NCBI GenBank assembly: GCA_018268755.1
Contig: JAFDVW010000012.1
Coordinates: forward strand, 1-64,000
Origin: Acidobacteriota bacterium
Lineage (GTDB): Bacteria > Acidobacteriota > Terriglobia > Terriglobales > Acidobacteriaceae
DNA length: 64,000 nt
Direction of reading: 5' to 3'
Shown here: positions 27,018-35,227 of the stretch, piece after piece
How the letters are laid out: every line of letters starts with the position of its first letter
Position numbering within the stretch: position 1 is the first letter of the stretch
Notes under the pieces: generated by a model
Databases searched by the model: none
What the model was told of the DNA's origin: nothing
Seen by the model: the letters and a program-made list of their open reading frames with translations, nothing else
Program-made: the position numbers and the translations under genes

Positions 27018-27278
27018 ATGGCCACGCAGACGCCTCTACCTATTCACGCCCGTATCGAACGCACCGAACGGCTGTTACGCATGCTGGAGCAGGACGTACC
27101 CCTGTTGGAAATGCGCTTTGCTTCCCTACCTCCGGAACAGGGGCGGTCGGCGCGGAAATATGCCGCGCAGCTGACCGCGATCACGCGCGCCGAGCTGGAG
27201 AAGTTGCAAGCGGAAAACGCCTTGGCCGAAGCTCTTTTGTGGAACCCGGCGGACCCCACGCCGGAAGCCGCCGACTAA
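27018..27278 (+). CDS. Small hypothetical helical protein
   Basis: An 86-residue, charged, mostly helical protein (RIERTERLLRMLEQDVPLLE, then AAQLTAITRAELEKLQAENALAE), which looks like a short coiled coil. No motif recognised. ATG at 27018 follows GAGGCAGCG. Reading frame is clean and codon use matches neighbours. It stands between the PilZ regulator and the gene at 27516 and its role is unknown. Confidence 0.5.
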   Translation: MATQTPLPIHARIERTERLLRMLEQDVPLLEMRFASLPPEQGRSARKYAAQLTAITRAELEKLQAENALAEALLWNPADPTPEAAD

Positions 27279-27463
27279 GTCACTCCCTGATAAAAATTCC
27301 CACTTCTTGGTTGGCGGCCTGCCAGGCTCTTCCGGTAGCGACTGGCTAGCTGTGCGTGCGCGGGATGCGGACCGCATCTCGGTGCTGGCAGCCGGCAGTT
27401 TCGTCCGGAATTTCCCACTATTACTTCCTAGATACGTAGCAGGCGAGGTTCGAGCGGGTCGGA

Positions 27464-27490
27464 AAAATGGGCGGCCAGGCCGCCCATTTT
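27464..27490 (-). terminator. Intrinsic terminator of the degenerate receiver gene
   Basis: Perfect 13-bp arms AAAATGGGCGGCC / GGCCGCCCATTTT with a one-base loop, followed on the minus strand by further T residues (ATTTTT). It lies 26 bases beyond the stop of the gene at 27516-27899. Confidence 0.8.
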
Positions 27491-27515
27491 GCACAGCAAG
27501 GAAGCAACGAGAAAC

Positions 27516-27899
27516 TTAGCGCCCGGCTCCGGCGGCCGCCGCGGTCTTGGGGGCCAAGCCGGCGATCTTAGCCAGCAGATCTTCGACCTTCCATCCCGAC
27601 TCCAGGCTATCGTCGACTTCGTGATGGCGTCCGCCATCGGCGTGCAGCACCAGCACGCGCGTGCCTGGGGCCGTCTTCTTCACCATGTAGGGCAGATGAT
27701 GACGGTCGTTTCGGCTGAGACTGGAACCCAAAACTACCAGGTCGAATTTGCCGCTGCGGAGGGCCTCCTCGACGGCCTTGCGGCCTACCGCGGGGGTCAC
27801 CGTGTGCCCCGCCTTTTGGATGGAAACTGATTGATTGGCAAGGACTTCTTCGTCACCCTCACCATACAGAACATGCAACCCATTGCCTGATTTCGCCAT
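27516..27899 (-). CDS. Receiver-fold protein lacking the phosphoacceptor Asp
   Basis: A 127-residue protein of receiver topology: LHVLYGEGDEEV at the start, KFDLVVLGSSLSRND at about residue 55, RVLVLHADGG near 80 and a helical end. In a true receiver the central strand ends in an Asp; here the corresponding residue is Gly (VVLG), and the acidic pair at the start is only partly kept, so phosphotransfer is unlikely. It may act as a pseudo-receiver binding partner. ATG at 27899 is taken, as the preceding 23 codons of open frame look like a leader. The C-terminus is Ala/Gly-rich. Confidence 0.65.
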   Translation of the reverse strand: MAKSGNGLHVLYGEGDEEVLANQSVSIQKAGHTVTPAVGRKAVEEALRSGKFDLVVLGSSLSRNDRHHLPYMVKKTAPGTRVLVLHADGGRHHEVDDSLESGWKVEDLLAKIAGLAPKTAAAAGAGR

Positions 27900-28008
27900 A
27901 TAGAAGACAAGCCTTTCCTGGTGCTCGGTCTCCACGGTAGCAACCGGCGGAAGCTCTGAGAATGTCACCGAAGGCGTAGAACGATGGGGGCCGAGGGGGA
28001 GGGGCGTA

Positions 28009-28063
28009 GCCAGAAAATTCCAGAAATCGATAGCAAAATATGGAATTTCAGGAATTTTCTGGC
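28009..28063. promoter_or_regulatory. Perfect 13-bp inverted repeat upstream of the DUF2911 gene
   Basis: GCCAGAAAATTCC (28009-28021) and GGAATTTTCTGGC (28051-28063) flank a 29-base AT-rich centre. The right arm ends 41 bases before the DUF2911 start and would overlap the -35 region of a putative promoter with -10 TATAGT (28080-28085). It sits between divergent genes, a normal place for an operator. A transcribed hairpin is the alternative reading. Confidence 0.5.
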
Positions 28064-28104
28064 ATTATGGAGCGCATCCTATAGTTCTTGGGAGGAGGAA
28101 TTCT

Positions 28105-28617
28105 ATGCGCGCGCCATGGTGCATGGTCCTGCTCGGGGCCCTGATTCTCGTGCCGTATGGTTTTACGCAAGAGAGTGCCAATAGCGTCCTGCCTGCTGTG
28201 GCTACCTGCACGTTTGAAGACAGCAGCGAGATGAGTGTGCGTTATAACCCGGTGGTAGAGGGCAAGAATAGCGATCTGCCCAATGGAAAAATCTGGCCGG
28301 CCGATCCCGCACCCTCGATGGTCCTGTTTGCCGGGACCGAGCTGCGGCTGGGAAATGCCACCATTCCCCTGGGGGCCTACAGCTTGTACGTGATTCCCGG
28401 AAAACAGCAGTGGACCATCGTGGTCAATCACAACGTGACTCCCGGGGCGAAATACGACGAAAAGCAAGACATTGTGCGAGCTCCCATGGAGATCGGATCC
28501 GTCGGCTCGCCCTCCAAAGAAGTCCAGTTAGGATTCGGGCGCACCAGTCCGAAACAATGTGGCCTGCGATTCTATTTTGGGAAAGTGGGCGCCTGGGTGG
28601 AGTTTCAGCAAAAGTAG
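28105..28617 (+). CDS. Exported DUF2911 family protein
   Basis: A 170-residue protein with a signal peptide (MRAPWCMVLLGALILVPYGFT) and a DUF2911 domain: NGKIWPADPAPSMVLFAGTE near 62 and NATIPLGAYSLYVIPGKQQW near 85 are its recognisable strands. The family is common in Bacteroidetes and Acidobacteria and has unknown function. A strong SD (GGGAGGAGG) precedes the ATG at 28105. A perfect 13-bp inverted repeat upstream suggests regulated expression. The stop codon is 18 bases before the next gene, so they may form an operon. Confidence 0.85.
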   Translation: MRAPWCMVLLGALILVPYGFTQESANSVLPAVATCTFEDSSEMSVRYNPVVEGKNSDLPNGKIWPADPAPSMVLFAGTELRLGNATIPLGAYSLYVIPGKQQWTIVVNHNVTPGAKYDEKQDIVRAPMEIGSVGSPSKEVQLGFGRTSPKQCGLRFYFGKVGAWVEFQQK

Positions 28618-28635
28618 CCGTTCCACGGCCTGGCC

Positions 28636-29742
28636 ATGAGTGTTCTTCCCCGCACAGCGAGGGCGTCCTTTGTGGTGAAGGCTCCCTCGCGGGTCTCCCC
28701 AAGGACGTCAGGGGCTGGCTTGTATCCGGTTTTGTCCCTTCTGTTTATCGCCTGCTGCGTGTGCACGGCCCAGAGCCACAGGGTGCTGTCCTCACCCACG
28801 CGGGAATCCCTGCGTGGTCTCAGCACGCCATCCCGCGAGATATTTTGGGCCAGCGGTACGCATGGCACGTATCTGCGCTCCCTCGATGGCGGCTTGAGCT
28901 GGACGGTGGGACAAGTCCCAGATGCGGAGGGGCTCGATTTCCGGGATGTCGAGGCCTTTGATGCGGAGACGGCCTATTTGCTCAGTATTGGGAATGGGGA
29001 TTTGTCGCGCATCTACAAGACCCGCGATGGCGGAAGGCATTGGACGCTGCAGTTCACCAATCGCGAGCCGAAAGGTTTCTATGACTGCATGGCCTTTTGG
29101 GATTCCGAGCATGGAATTGCCTTGGGTGACCCGGTAGACGGGCAGGTAGAACTGATCGCAACCGAGGACGGAGGGAAGAGCTGGCAAGCTTTGCCGGCCG
29201 TGAGCCGGCCGCGCGTGCTGGCAGGCGAGAGCGGAAGTTTTGCGGCCAGCGGAACCTGCATTGCGGTGCAATCTCCGGGGCACATCTGGTTCGCCACAGG
29301 CGGCCAGCATGCAAGGGTCTGGCATTCTCCGGATTGGGGCAGTACCTGGCAATCAGCGGAGACGCCCCTGGCCCACGGCCAGGATTCGTCGGGGATCTTC
29401 TCCATCGCATTTGAGGATGAAGGTCACGGGGTCATTGCGGGCGGGGACTACAAGAACCCGGAGCAGGGCGGTACCAATCTGGCCTTCACGCAGGACGGGG
29501 GAAAGACGTGGCAAGTGGCAGAGGCGACGCCGCAATGGTATTTCTCTGCCGTCTCTTTTTCCCCTGGCAAGTCCGGGGCCGGGCTGTTGGCGGTGGGTTC
29601 GACGCGAGCAGGGTTTCTGCGGGGCAAGACCTGGCAGAAAGTCTGGAACCTGAGTTTAAACGCAGTGCGCTTTTACGCTCCCGGCAAAGCGATCGCGGTA
29701 GGCCCGCAGGGCCGGATCGTACTTTTTACCGGCCTACACTGA
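28636..29742 (+). CDS. Exported YCF48/BNR-repeat propeller protein
   Basis: A 368-residue beta-propeller of the YCF48/WD40-YVTN-BNR type. Repeats carry the Asp-box signature S/T-x-D-x-G-x-x-W: RSLDGGLSWTV (near 82), KTRDGGRHWTL (near 127), TEDGGKSWQA (near 175), SPDWGSTWQS (near 230) and TQDGGKTWQV (near 288). The N-terminus has a hydrophobic stretch near residue 30 (YPVLSLLFIACCVCTAQ) that works as a signal peptide; the ~25 residues before it may mean the true start is downstream. Role unknown; YCF48 helps assembly of photosystem II in phototrophs, but non-phototrophic homologues are often glycosidase-like or scaffold proteins. Confidence 0.8.
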   Translation: MSVLPRTARASFVVKAPSRVSPRTSGAGLYPVLSLLFIACCVCTAQSHRVLSSPTRESLRGLSTPSREIFWASGTHGTYLRSLDGGLSWTVGQVPDAEGLDFRDVEAFDAETAYLLSIGNGDLSRIYKTRDGGRHWTLQFTNREPKGFYDCMAFWDSEHGIALGDPVDGQVELIATEDGGKSWQALPAVSRPRVLAGESGSFAASGTCIAVQSPGHIWFATGGQHARVWHSPDWGSTWQSAETPLAHGQDSSGIFSIAFEDEGHGVIAGGDYKNPEQGGTNLAFTQDGGKTWQVAEATPQWYFSAVSFSPGKSGAGLLAVGSTRAGFLRGKTWQKVWNLSLNAVRFYAPGKAIAVGPQGRIVLFTGLH

Positions 29743-29782
29743 GGGCTTGCGCGAACGCTTTACCGAAAACTGCTTCGCGTCT

Positions 29783-32053
29783 TTAAGCCTCTGAAAAACG
29801 CGAACCGTGCTGGAAGTGATACTGCAGGATCTTGGCTGCCAGCACCGGGCTTACCTTGGGCGAGGCCGATTCGACAGTGCGTACCACTTCTCCGCGGCAC
29901 ACGACCTCTGCTGAGGCCAGCCCGGCGATTTCCGTAGGCAACACCAGATTGATCTCCAGTTGCGCGTTGGCCGGGATGGTGGCCTGGGAGCGGAAGAGCA
30001 GACCGGAGCGGCTGATGTTCTCGGTTGTACCTTCGTGCCAATCCTGCTCGCCGAGCAGGCGGTATTTCAAAGGTAAGTGAAGGTTGAAGCGTTGTGCGCG
30101 GAAGGGAGAAGTCAATTTCGCCCGGCGCACGGGCATTTGCGTTGCGCGACTTGCCATGGGAGCCTCCTGGGGGTTTGGCGTATCCAGCACCTCCCGCACC
30201 TTGGCTTTCATGGCGGGGAGGGTAAAGGGCTTTTGGAGAAGGATGATGCCTTCTTCCAACATGCCGTTATGGCCGATGGCATTTTCCGTATATCCCGACA
30301 TGTAGATCACTTTGATCTCAGGCCGTAATGCGGTGATGCGGTTGGCCAGTTCGCGCCCATTCATGCCCGGCATGATGACATCGGTCAACAGCAGGTGAAT
30401 GGGGCCGGAGTGCGACTTGCAAACCTGGATGGCGGCCGCGCCGTCGGCGGCCTCGAGCACGGTATACCCCTGCTTCTCGAGGAAGTAGCGTCCCATGCTG
30501 AGCAGGGTCTTTTCGTCCTCGACCAGCAGAATGGTTTCGTGGCCCACGCCCGGCTCGGGCAAGACCACCTCGGGTTGCTCGGAGAGGGCTTCGCCGCTTT
30601 CGCTGACGCGCGGCAAGTAGATTTTGAAGCTGGTGCCTTTTCCGACTTCGCTGTGCACCCAGATATAACCTTCGCTTTGCTTCACGATTCCGTAGACGGT
30701 GGAAAGCCCCAGGCCGGTGCCGCGGGTCCCCTTGGTGGTGAAGAACGGCTCGAAGATGTGGTTCTGGGTGTCAGCGTCCATGCCGGTGCCGGTGTCGCTG
30801 ATAGCGAGCATGATGTACTCGCCGGGTTGCAGCGGGGCATGCAGGCGGGAGAAATTTTCATCCAGACTGACGTTGGCGGTTTCGATGGTGAGCTTGCCCC
30901 CTTGCGGCATAGCGTCCCGGGCGTTGACTGCGAGGTTCATGATGACCTGTTCAATCTGGGTGGGATCGGCTTTGACCGCGCCGATTTCGGGCCCGGGAAT
31001 CATGACCAGGTCGATGTCTTCCCCGATGAGGCGGGTCAACATCTTGAGGTTTTCCGTGATGACGGCGTTGAGATCTACGACTTTCAACATAAGCATTTGT
31101 TTGCGGCTGAAGGCCAGCAGCTGGCGAGTAAGGGCGGTGGCCCGTTCGGCGGCGTGGGCAACTTCCTGGGCGGGAAGACGCACCTCGGGGTCAGGACCTA
31201 CGCGATCGAGTAAGAGTTCGCAGTATCCGGAAATGACCATGAGCAGATTGTTGAAGTCGTGGGCAATGCCGCCGGCCAGACGGCCCACGGCTTCCATTTT
31301 TTGGGCCTGGCGAAGTTGTTCCTCGAGAATGCGGTGCTCGGTGACGTCTTCGGCGAAGAGCTCGAAGAACATTTCCTGGTTCTCGCCGCGAATGGCGCGA
31401 CCGGAGAGCCGTACGACGATGGAGGCGCTATCGCGCTTTTTCCATTCGGCCACCAGGCCGTTGAAGCGCTGCAAGGAGCGGAAGTAGTCGGCGACGGTAA
31501 ACCATTGCTGGGTGTCGGCATAGAGATTAGCCAGGTTGTTGCCCAGCAGCTCGACAGCGGAGCCGTATCCCAGCAGGCCGACCAGGGCCGGGTTGGCGTT
31601 GAGAATGATGCCGGCCGAATCGCAGCGGCAGATCCCATAAGGGGCATTGGTGACCAGGGAGCGGAAATTGATCTCGGAACGGCGCAGGCCCTCCTGCGCG
31701 GCGCGCAGAGCGGCGTTGAAGGAACAAATCAGGACGGCCACAAAAACAAACAGCGTAAGATGGATGACCGCCTTGCGGTACTCCTGGGAGGTTTGCGCGC
31801 CGGCCAGAGAGAAGTAAGCGCTGACGGTGAGCGCGAACGAAGTGGCCACCAGGCCCGGTTTCCAGCCGCCATACCAGGCGCTGACCATGATGGCGACGGC
31901 AAAGACGACGAGCCGGCTTTCCACGACATCAGAAAGCAGGAAGGCTGGGATCAGAGCCAGAATGATGCTGAGGACGGCCACGCCGTAGCGCAAAATAGCC
32001 GCGCGCGCGGGCGGGATGGAGCGTGCGCGAAGAAGGGGGAGTTTCAGTCGCAT
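29783..32053 (-). CDS. Hybrid histidine kinase with PAS, receiver and C-terminal PilZ domain
   Basis: A 756-residue membrane sensor. Residues ~20-115 hold three or four membrane segments, then a PAS domain (NFRSLVTNAPYGICRCDSAG, about 125-245), a HisKA domain with the phosphoacceptor His in GGIAHDFNNLL (near 270), an HATPase domain (QVIMNLAVNARDAMP near 365; DTGTGMD; GTRGTGLGLSTVYG near 445), a receiver (ILLVEDEK, LLTDVIMPGMNG with Asp, LLQKPF) around 510-625, and a PilZ-like domain at 655-745. In that PilZ domain NISRSG is kept but the RxxxR part is altered (RFNLHLPLKYR). So the kinase may read cyclic-di-GMP or have lost that ability. Start ATG at 32053. Confidence 0.9.
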   Translation of the reverse strand: MRLKLPLLRARSIPPARAAILRYGVAVLSIILALIPAFLLSDVVESRLVVFAVAIMVSAWYGGWKPGLVATSFALTVSAYFSLAGAQTSQEYRKAVIHLTLFVFVAVLICSFNAALRAAQEGLRRSEINFRSLVTNAPYGICRCDSAGIILNANPALVGLLGYGSAVELLGNNLANLYADTQQWFTVADYFRSLQRFNGLVAEWKKRDSASIVVRLSGRAIRGENQEMFFELFAEDVTEHRILEEQLRQAQKMEAVGRLAGGIAHDFNNLLMVISGYCELLLDRVGPDPEVRLPAQEVAHAAERATALTRQLLAFSRKQMLMLKVVDLNAVITENLKMLTRLIGEDIDLVMIPGPEIGAVKADPTQIEQVIMNLAVNARDAMPQGGKLTIETANVSLDENFSRLHAPLQPGEYIMLAISDTGTGMDADTQNHIFEPFFTTKGTRGTGLGLSTVYGIVKQSEGYIWVHSEVGKGTSFKIYLPRVSESGEALSEQPEVVLPEPGVGHETILLVEDEKTLLSMGRYFLEKQGYTVLEAADGAAAIQVCKSHSGPIHLLLTDVIMPGMNGRELANRITALRPEIKVIYMSGYTENAIGHNGMLEEGIILLQKPFTLPAMKAKVREVLDTPNPQEAPMASRATQMPVRRAKLTSPFRAQRFNLHLPLKYRLLGEQDWHEGTTENISRSGLLFRSQATIPANAQLEINLVLPTEIAGLASAEVVCRGEVVRTVESASPKVSPVLAAKILQYHFQHGSRFSEA

Positions 32054-32250
32054 ACAAGCGCATAGTAGTTCCCGAATTGGAACCAGCGCGAGTTACGGGA
32101 GTCCACTCTGTATCTGCCCAGGGGTACAGAGCGAAACAGCAACCAATTCCATCAAGGGTTTCATGCAGAGAGCAGAGGCGGGACAAGATTTTCTTGCGGT
32201 TTTGCCCGGGGAAATCAGACACTAATTCAGGTATTCCATGTAGGAAGCGT

Positions 32251-32952
32251 ATGAATCTAGGCTTTTTTGGCGGGACCTTCGATCCGATTCACCTGGGACA
32301 CATCGCCCTGGCGCGCGCGGCACAGGAACGGTATCAGCTGCATCAAGTGCATTTTGTGCCAGCCAATGTTCCGCCGCACCGCGGGCAAACCACGGCAACC
32401 TTTGCCCAGCGTTATGCCATGATCGCGCTGGCCACGCGGGAGGAGAAGGGGTTTGTGCCGTCGCTGCTGGAAGCGCCGCGGGAGGAATTGCCGGAAGCGA
32501 AGAGCGGTAAAGCCAAACCGGCGGCTAACTACACCATCGACACTATCCGGTATTGGAAGAAAAGCCTGAAGAAAAGCGACCGGATTTTTCTATTAATCGG
32601 GATCGATGCATTTCGCGACATCGCCAAATGGCGCGAGGCGGAAGCTCTGCTGCGGGAGTGCGAGTTCATTGTCGCCAGTCGTCCTGGCTTCTCGCTGGCC
32701 GATGTGGCCACCGCACTGCCGGAGAGCCTGCGTCCCAAAGCGGCGGTCACCAAGCCCTTTGCCAAGCATCCGGCTATGGGCGACCTGGTTTTGCCCGGGG
32801 TGACCATTCATCTGCTGGACGGGGTGCAGCAGCCGGCTTCTTCGACGGCGATCCGGGCGGCGCTGGCCGGGAAAAAGGGAGTGGGCCGGCTGCTGGATCC
32901 GGTGGTCGCGGAGTACGTGCGCAAAGTGGGGTTGTATAAGGGCGGGAGTTAG
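32251..32952 (+). CDS. nadD: Nicotinate-nucleotide adenylyltransferase
   Basis: Makes deamido-NAD from nicotinate mononucleotide and ATP. The 233-residue protein has the nucleotidyl-transferase signature MNLGFFGGTFDPIHLGH at the start and the second motif SSTAIRAAL near 205, with PANVPPHRGQ near 40. ATG at 32251 with TAGGAAG upstream is chosen over the long frame from 32023, which overlaps the kinase gene start. It heads the common nadD-rsfS-rlmH cluster. Its stop codon TAG is the first unit of a period-7 repeat array. Confidence 0.95.
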   Translation: MNLGFFGGTFDPIHLGHIALARAAQERYQLHQVHFVPANVPPHRGQTTATFAQRYAMIALATREEKGFVPSLLEAPREELPEAKSGKAKPAANYTIDTIRYWKKSLKKSDRIFLLIGIDAFRDIAKWREAEALLRECEFIVASRPGFSLADVATALPESLRPKAAVTKPFAKHPAMGDLVLPGVTIHLLDGVQQPASSTAIRAALAGKKGVGRLLDPVVAEYVRKVGLYKGGS

Positions 32953-32998
32953 CTATTGGCATTTAGCCATTAGCAAGTAGCCTGTGGCGAAATCGCGA
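32950..32998. repeat. Array of 7-bp repeats after nadD
   Basis: Seven-base units run head to tail from the nadD stop codon: TAGCTAT, TGGCATT, TAGCCAT, TAGCAAG, TAGCCTG, TGGCGAA, then a weak unit. The common form is T(A/G)GCNNN. A related pair of arrays lies at 35225-35312. Confidence 0.6.
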
Positions 32999-33155
32999 TA
33001 AGCAGGGGAGTCCCACGGTTCGCATGGCCGGTTCTTGTCCGCTGGGCCCTGCTGCTCCCCAAGAAAAACAGGCCAGCCGGTAAGTTACAATAAAGCCAGA
33101 GGCGACTCGAGCCAGGGCCAACCATCAAACAGCCCACGGCTGAAAGCTATCCGGG

Positions 33156-33611
33156 ATGAAGAAAAACGATCTCAAGCGCCAAGTTGCGGAAGCCATTGCG
33201 GCCTGCCAGGACAAAAAAGCCGAACAAATCACCACGCTGGAACTGGAAAAGGGATCGGGTGCTTTCACCGATTACTTTGTGGTGTGCAGTGGCAGCAATC
33301 CGCGGCAGGTGCAGGCCATTGCCGACGAGGTGGAAGAGCGGCTGAAGAAAGCCGGTCTACGGCCGACCCATGTCGAGGGATATCGCCAGGCGGAGTGGGT
33401 GCTGCTGGACTACGTGGATTTTGTGGTGCACGTGTTTTCCGAAAAGGCCCGCGAGTTTTATGATCTGGAGCGGCTGTGGAAGTCGGCGAAAAAGATTGAG
33501 GCGGCCGACCTCAAGGCCAGCAAGACAAAATCCGGCAAGAGCAAAGTTGCCGCCATCGCGGCCAAAACCAAACGGGCCGCGACGCCCCGCAGCAGAAAAA
33601 AGCTGGCCTAG
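33156..33611 (+). CDS. rsfS: Ribosome silencing factor RsfS
   Basis: Binds ribosomal protein uL14 and blocks subunit joining in stationary phase. The 151-residue protein has the family core: ALELEKGSG-like KIEK region as TTLELEKGSGAFTDYFVVCS at 27-46, RQVQAIADEVEERLKKAG near 52, EGYRQAEWVLLDYVDFVVHVF (the conserved Trp and Asp) near 75-96, and FYDLERLW. About 40 extra C-terminal residues are Lys/Ala/Thr-rich and basic, a possible rRNA contact. ATG at 33156. It is followed by rlmH after 26 bases, the usual order. Confidence 0.95.
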   Translation: MKKNDLKRQVAEAIAACQDKKAEQITTLELEKGSGAFTDYFVVCSGSNPRQVQAIADEVEERLKKAGLRPTHVEGYRQAEWVLLDYVDFVVHVFSEKAREFYDLERLWKSAKKIEAADLKASKTKSGKSKVAAIAAKTKRAATPRSRKKLA

Positions 33612-33637
33612 GTCCGGAACAGCTTTAGAATCTTTTC

Positions 33638-34084
33638 GTGAAACTGAAAGTCGCCTGGATCGGCAAGACCAAAGAACCCGCCATTCAGTCCCTGACGGAC
33701 GAATACTGCAAGCGCCTGTCGCGCTATGTTTCCCTGGAAAGCTTTTCCCTGAGAGACGAGGAAGCGTTGCTGACCCTGGGCGGACGGGCGGGGCGGGGAA
33801 AAGAAAAGCACACGCTGGTATTGCTGGATAGCCGGGGCAAGCAGCACTCTTCCGAGGAGCTGGCAAAGTTTCTAGGGGATTATCAAGAGCGCAATCCTGT
33901 ACCGATCCTGTTCGCCATCGGGCCGGCCGACGGCTTTTCCGAGGCCACTCGCCAGGCCGCGAACCATACGTTTTCCTTCGGGAAAATGACCCTGCCGCAC
34001 GAACTGGCCCGTATCGTGTTGCTGGAGCAGCTCTACCGGGCCTTCACCATCCTGCAAGGCCACCCTTACCACAGCGGTCACTAG
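33638..34084 (+). CDS. rlmH: 23S rRNA (pseudouridine(1915)-N3)-methyltransferase RlmH
   Basis: SPOUT-class enzyme that methylates pseudouridine 1915 of 23S rRNA at helix 69. The 148-residue protein has MKLKVAWIGKTKEP at the start, LLDSRGKQHSSEELAKFL near 68, ILFAIGPADGFS near 96, and the diagnostic knot end TLPHELARIVLLEQLYRAF ... GHPYHSGH. GTG at 33638 is the start. Normal length and all motifs intact. It closes the nadD-rsfS-rlmH cluster. Confidence 0.96.
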   Translation: MKLKVAWIGKTKEPAIQSLTDEYCKRLSRYVSLESFSLRDEEALLTLGGRAGRGKEKHTLVLLDSRGKQHSSEELAKFLGDYQERNPVPILFAIGPADGFSEATRQAANHTFSFGKMTLPHELARIVLLEQLYRAFTILQGHPYHSGH

Positions 34085-34197
34085 GCATTCCACAGCGCCG
34101 GGCTGTACCTTCGTGATGTATTCGGCAATTTTCCCAGGATGTAGATTGAGGAAGGTACAGGATGGTCCAAATTATTCGAACACAAAGGATCCGTGTC

Positions 34198-34347
34198 ATG
34201 AAAGACCCCATGGAAGTGCTGCGCACCAAAGAACAAGAGTTGCTGCGGGTGAAAAAGGAAGTGGAAGCTCTGCGGGTGGTGGCGCAATTGCTGCGCGAAG
34301 ATGGGGAGTTCCGTCCAGAGACGCCGAAATTGGTCGAGATGCCGTAG
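34198..34347 (+). CDS. Short coiled-coil protein
   Basis: A 49-residue protein, nearly all helix: MKDPMEVLRTKEQELLRVKKE followed by ALRVVAQLLRED, with heptad-like Leu/Val spacing. Two starts are possible: ATG at 34198 with AAAGGA about eight bases upstream, and ATG at 34162 with GAGGAAGG in front (61 residues). The shorter one is chosen because it begins the conserved-looking helix; I recall similar small proteins from acidobacterial genomes but no function. It lies alone between rlmH and cobO. Confidence 0.55.
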   Translation: MKDPMEVLRTKEQELLRVKKEVEALRVVAQLLREDGEFRPETPKLVEMP

Positions 34348-34690
34348 CGGATGTACAAATCCTGCTGGTTGATCACTCCTAGATAACAAATGTGCAGGTG
34401 AACTGCAGCCTGCCTTCTGCGCAAAAACACAGAAGCATTCCCAATCTTCGTCCGCCTTGTTGTTGAGGCGCCCCGAGCCTTCTCATTCGCAGTCGAATAG
34501 CTTGCGGCGGGGAATCTGTTTCTGGGTGGAAACCGCAGATTCCCTTCGACTTCGCCGAGGGCAGGCTCTCGGACAATAAAGCAGCCCCGGGAATGACCAC
34601 TCCGGACGGTTTCGGGCCAATTGCCCCGAAGGAGCCTGCGGAGATGCACCATTCTTTTCCCGAAACAGGTACAATCAAAGTTTCGCTTCT
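34348..34690. other. 343-bp gap before cobO with a short inverted repeat
   Basis: No convincing gene is seen. The only structure is an inverted repeat GGGAATCTG (34510-34518) / CAGATTCCC (34536-34544), followed by a CTTCGACTTCGCC stretch similar in flavour to the ends of the element at 5250-5475. A 99-codon minus-strand frame (34379-34678) was judged non-coding from its unstructured composition. No cobalamin riboswitch was recognised upstream of cobO. Confidence 0.5.
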
Positions 34691-35227
34691 ATGCCGGATG
34701 TCCGCCGTGGTCTGATCATCGTGAATACCGGCCCGGGCAAGGGCAAAACCACCGCCGCCATGGGCACGGCATTACGCGCCGTAGGCCAAGGCATGCGGGT
34801 GCTGATGCTGCAGTTTCTGAAGGGCTCGTGGCACTATGGCGAGCTGGATGCGGTGCAGGCCTTCGGCGACAAATTTGTGATGAAGCAGATGGGCCGGGGG
34901 TTCGTGAAAGTCGGCGCCGAGAAGCCGGACCCGGAAGATGTACGCCTGGTGGAAGAGGCCTGGGCGGAAGCGGAGAAGGCGATCCACTCCGGCGAGTGGG
35001 ACCTGGTGGTGCTGGATGAAATCAATTACGCCATCAGCTACGGTATGCTCGATCCCGCCCAGGTGGTGGAGAGCCTGAAGAAGAAACCCGAGCTGGTGCA
35101 TGTGATCTTGACGGGGCGCAACGCGCACCCCACAATTGTCGAGGCCGCCGACACGGTGACCGAAATGCGCCAGGTCAAACACGCATACGAAAAAGGCGTG
35201 ATGGCACAGCGGGGCATTGAATATTAG
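34691..35227 (+). CDS. cobO: Cob(I)yrinic acid a,c-diamide adenosyltransferase
   Basis: Adds the adenosyl group to corrinoids, with ATP and reduced cobalt, in cobalamin synthesis or salvage. The 178-residue CobA/CobO/BtuR-type protein has its P-loop in NTGPGKGKTTAAMG (about 11-24), VLMLQFLKGSWHYGE near 38, and the LVVLDEINYAISYG strand near 110 followed by HVILTGRNAHP. It appears alone, with no other corrin gene near, so salvage is likely. ATG at 34691. Its stop codon TAG is also the first unit of a 7-bp repeat array. Confidence 0.95.
   Translation: MPDVRRGLIIVNTGPGKGKTTAAMGTALRAVGQGMRVLMLQFLKGSWHYGELDAVQAFGDKFVMKQMGRGFVKVGAEKPDPEDVRLVEEAWAEAEKAIHSGEWDLVVLDEINYAISYGMLDPAQVVESLKKKPELVHVILTGRNAHPTIVEAADTVTEMRQVKHAYEKGVMAQRGIEY

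Noticed and set aside
34379..34678. 99-codon minus-strand frame in the gap before cobO
   Set aside because: No start context, low-complexity composition and an inverted repeat inside it argue against coding.
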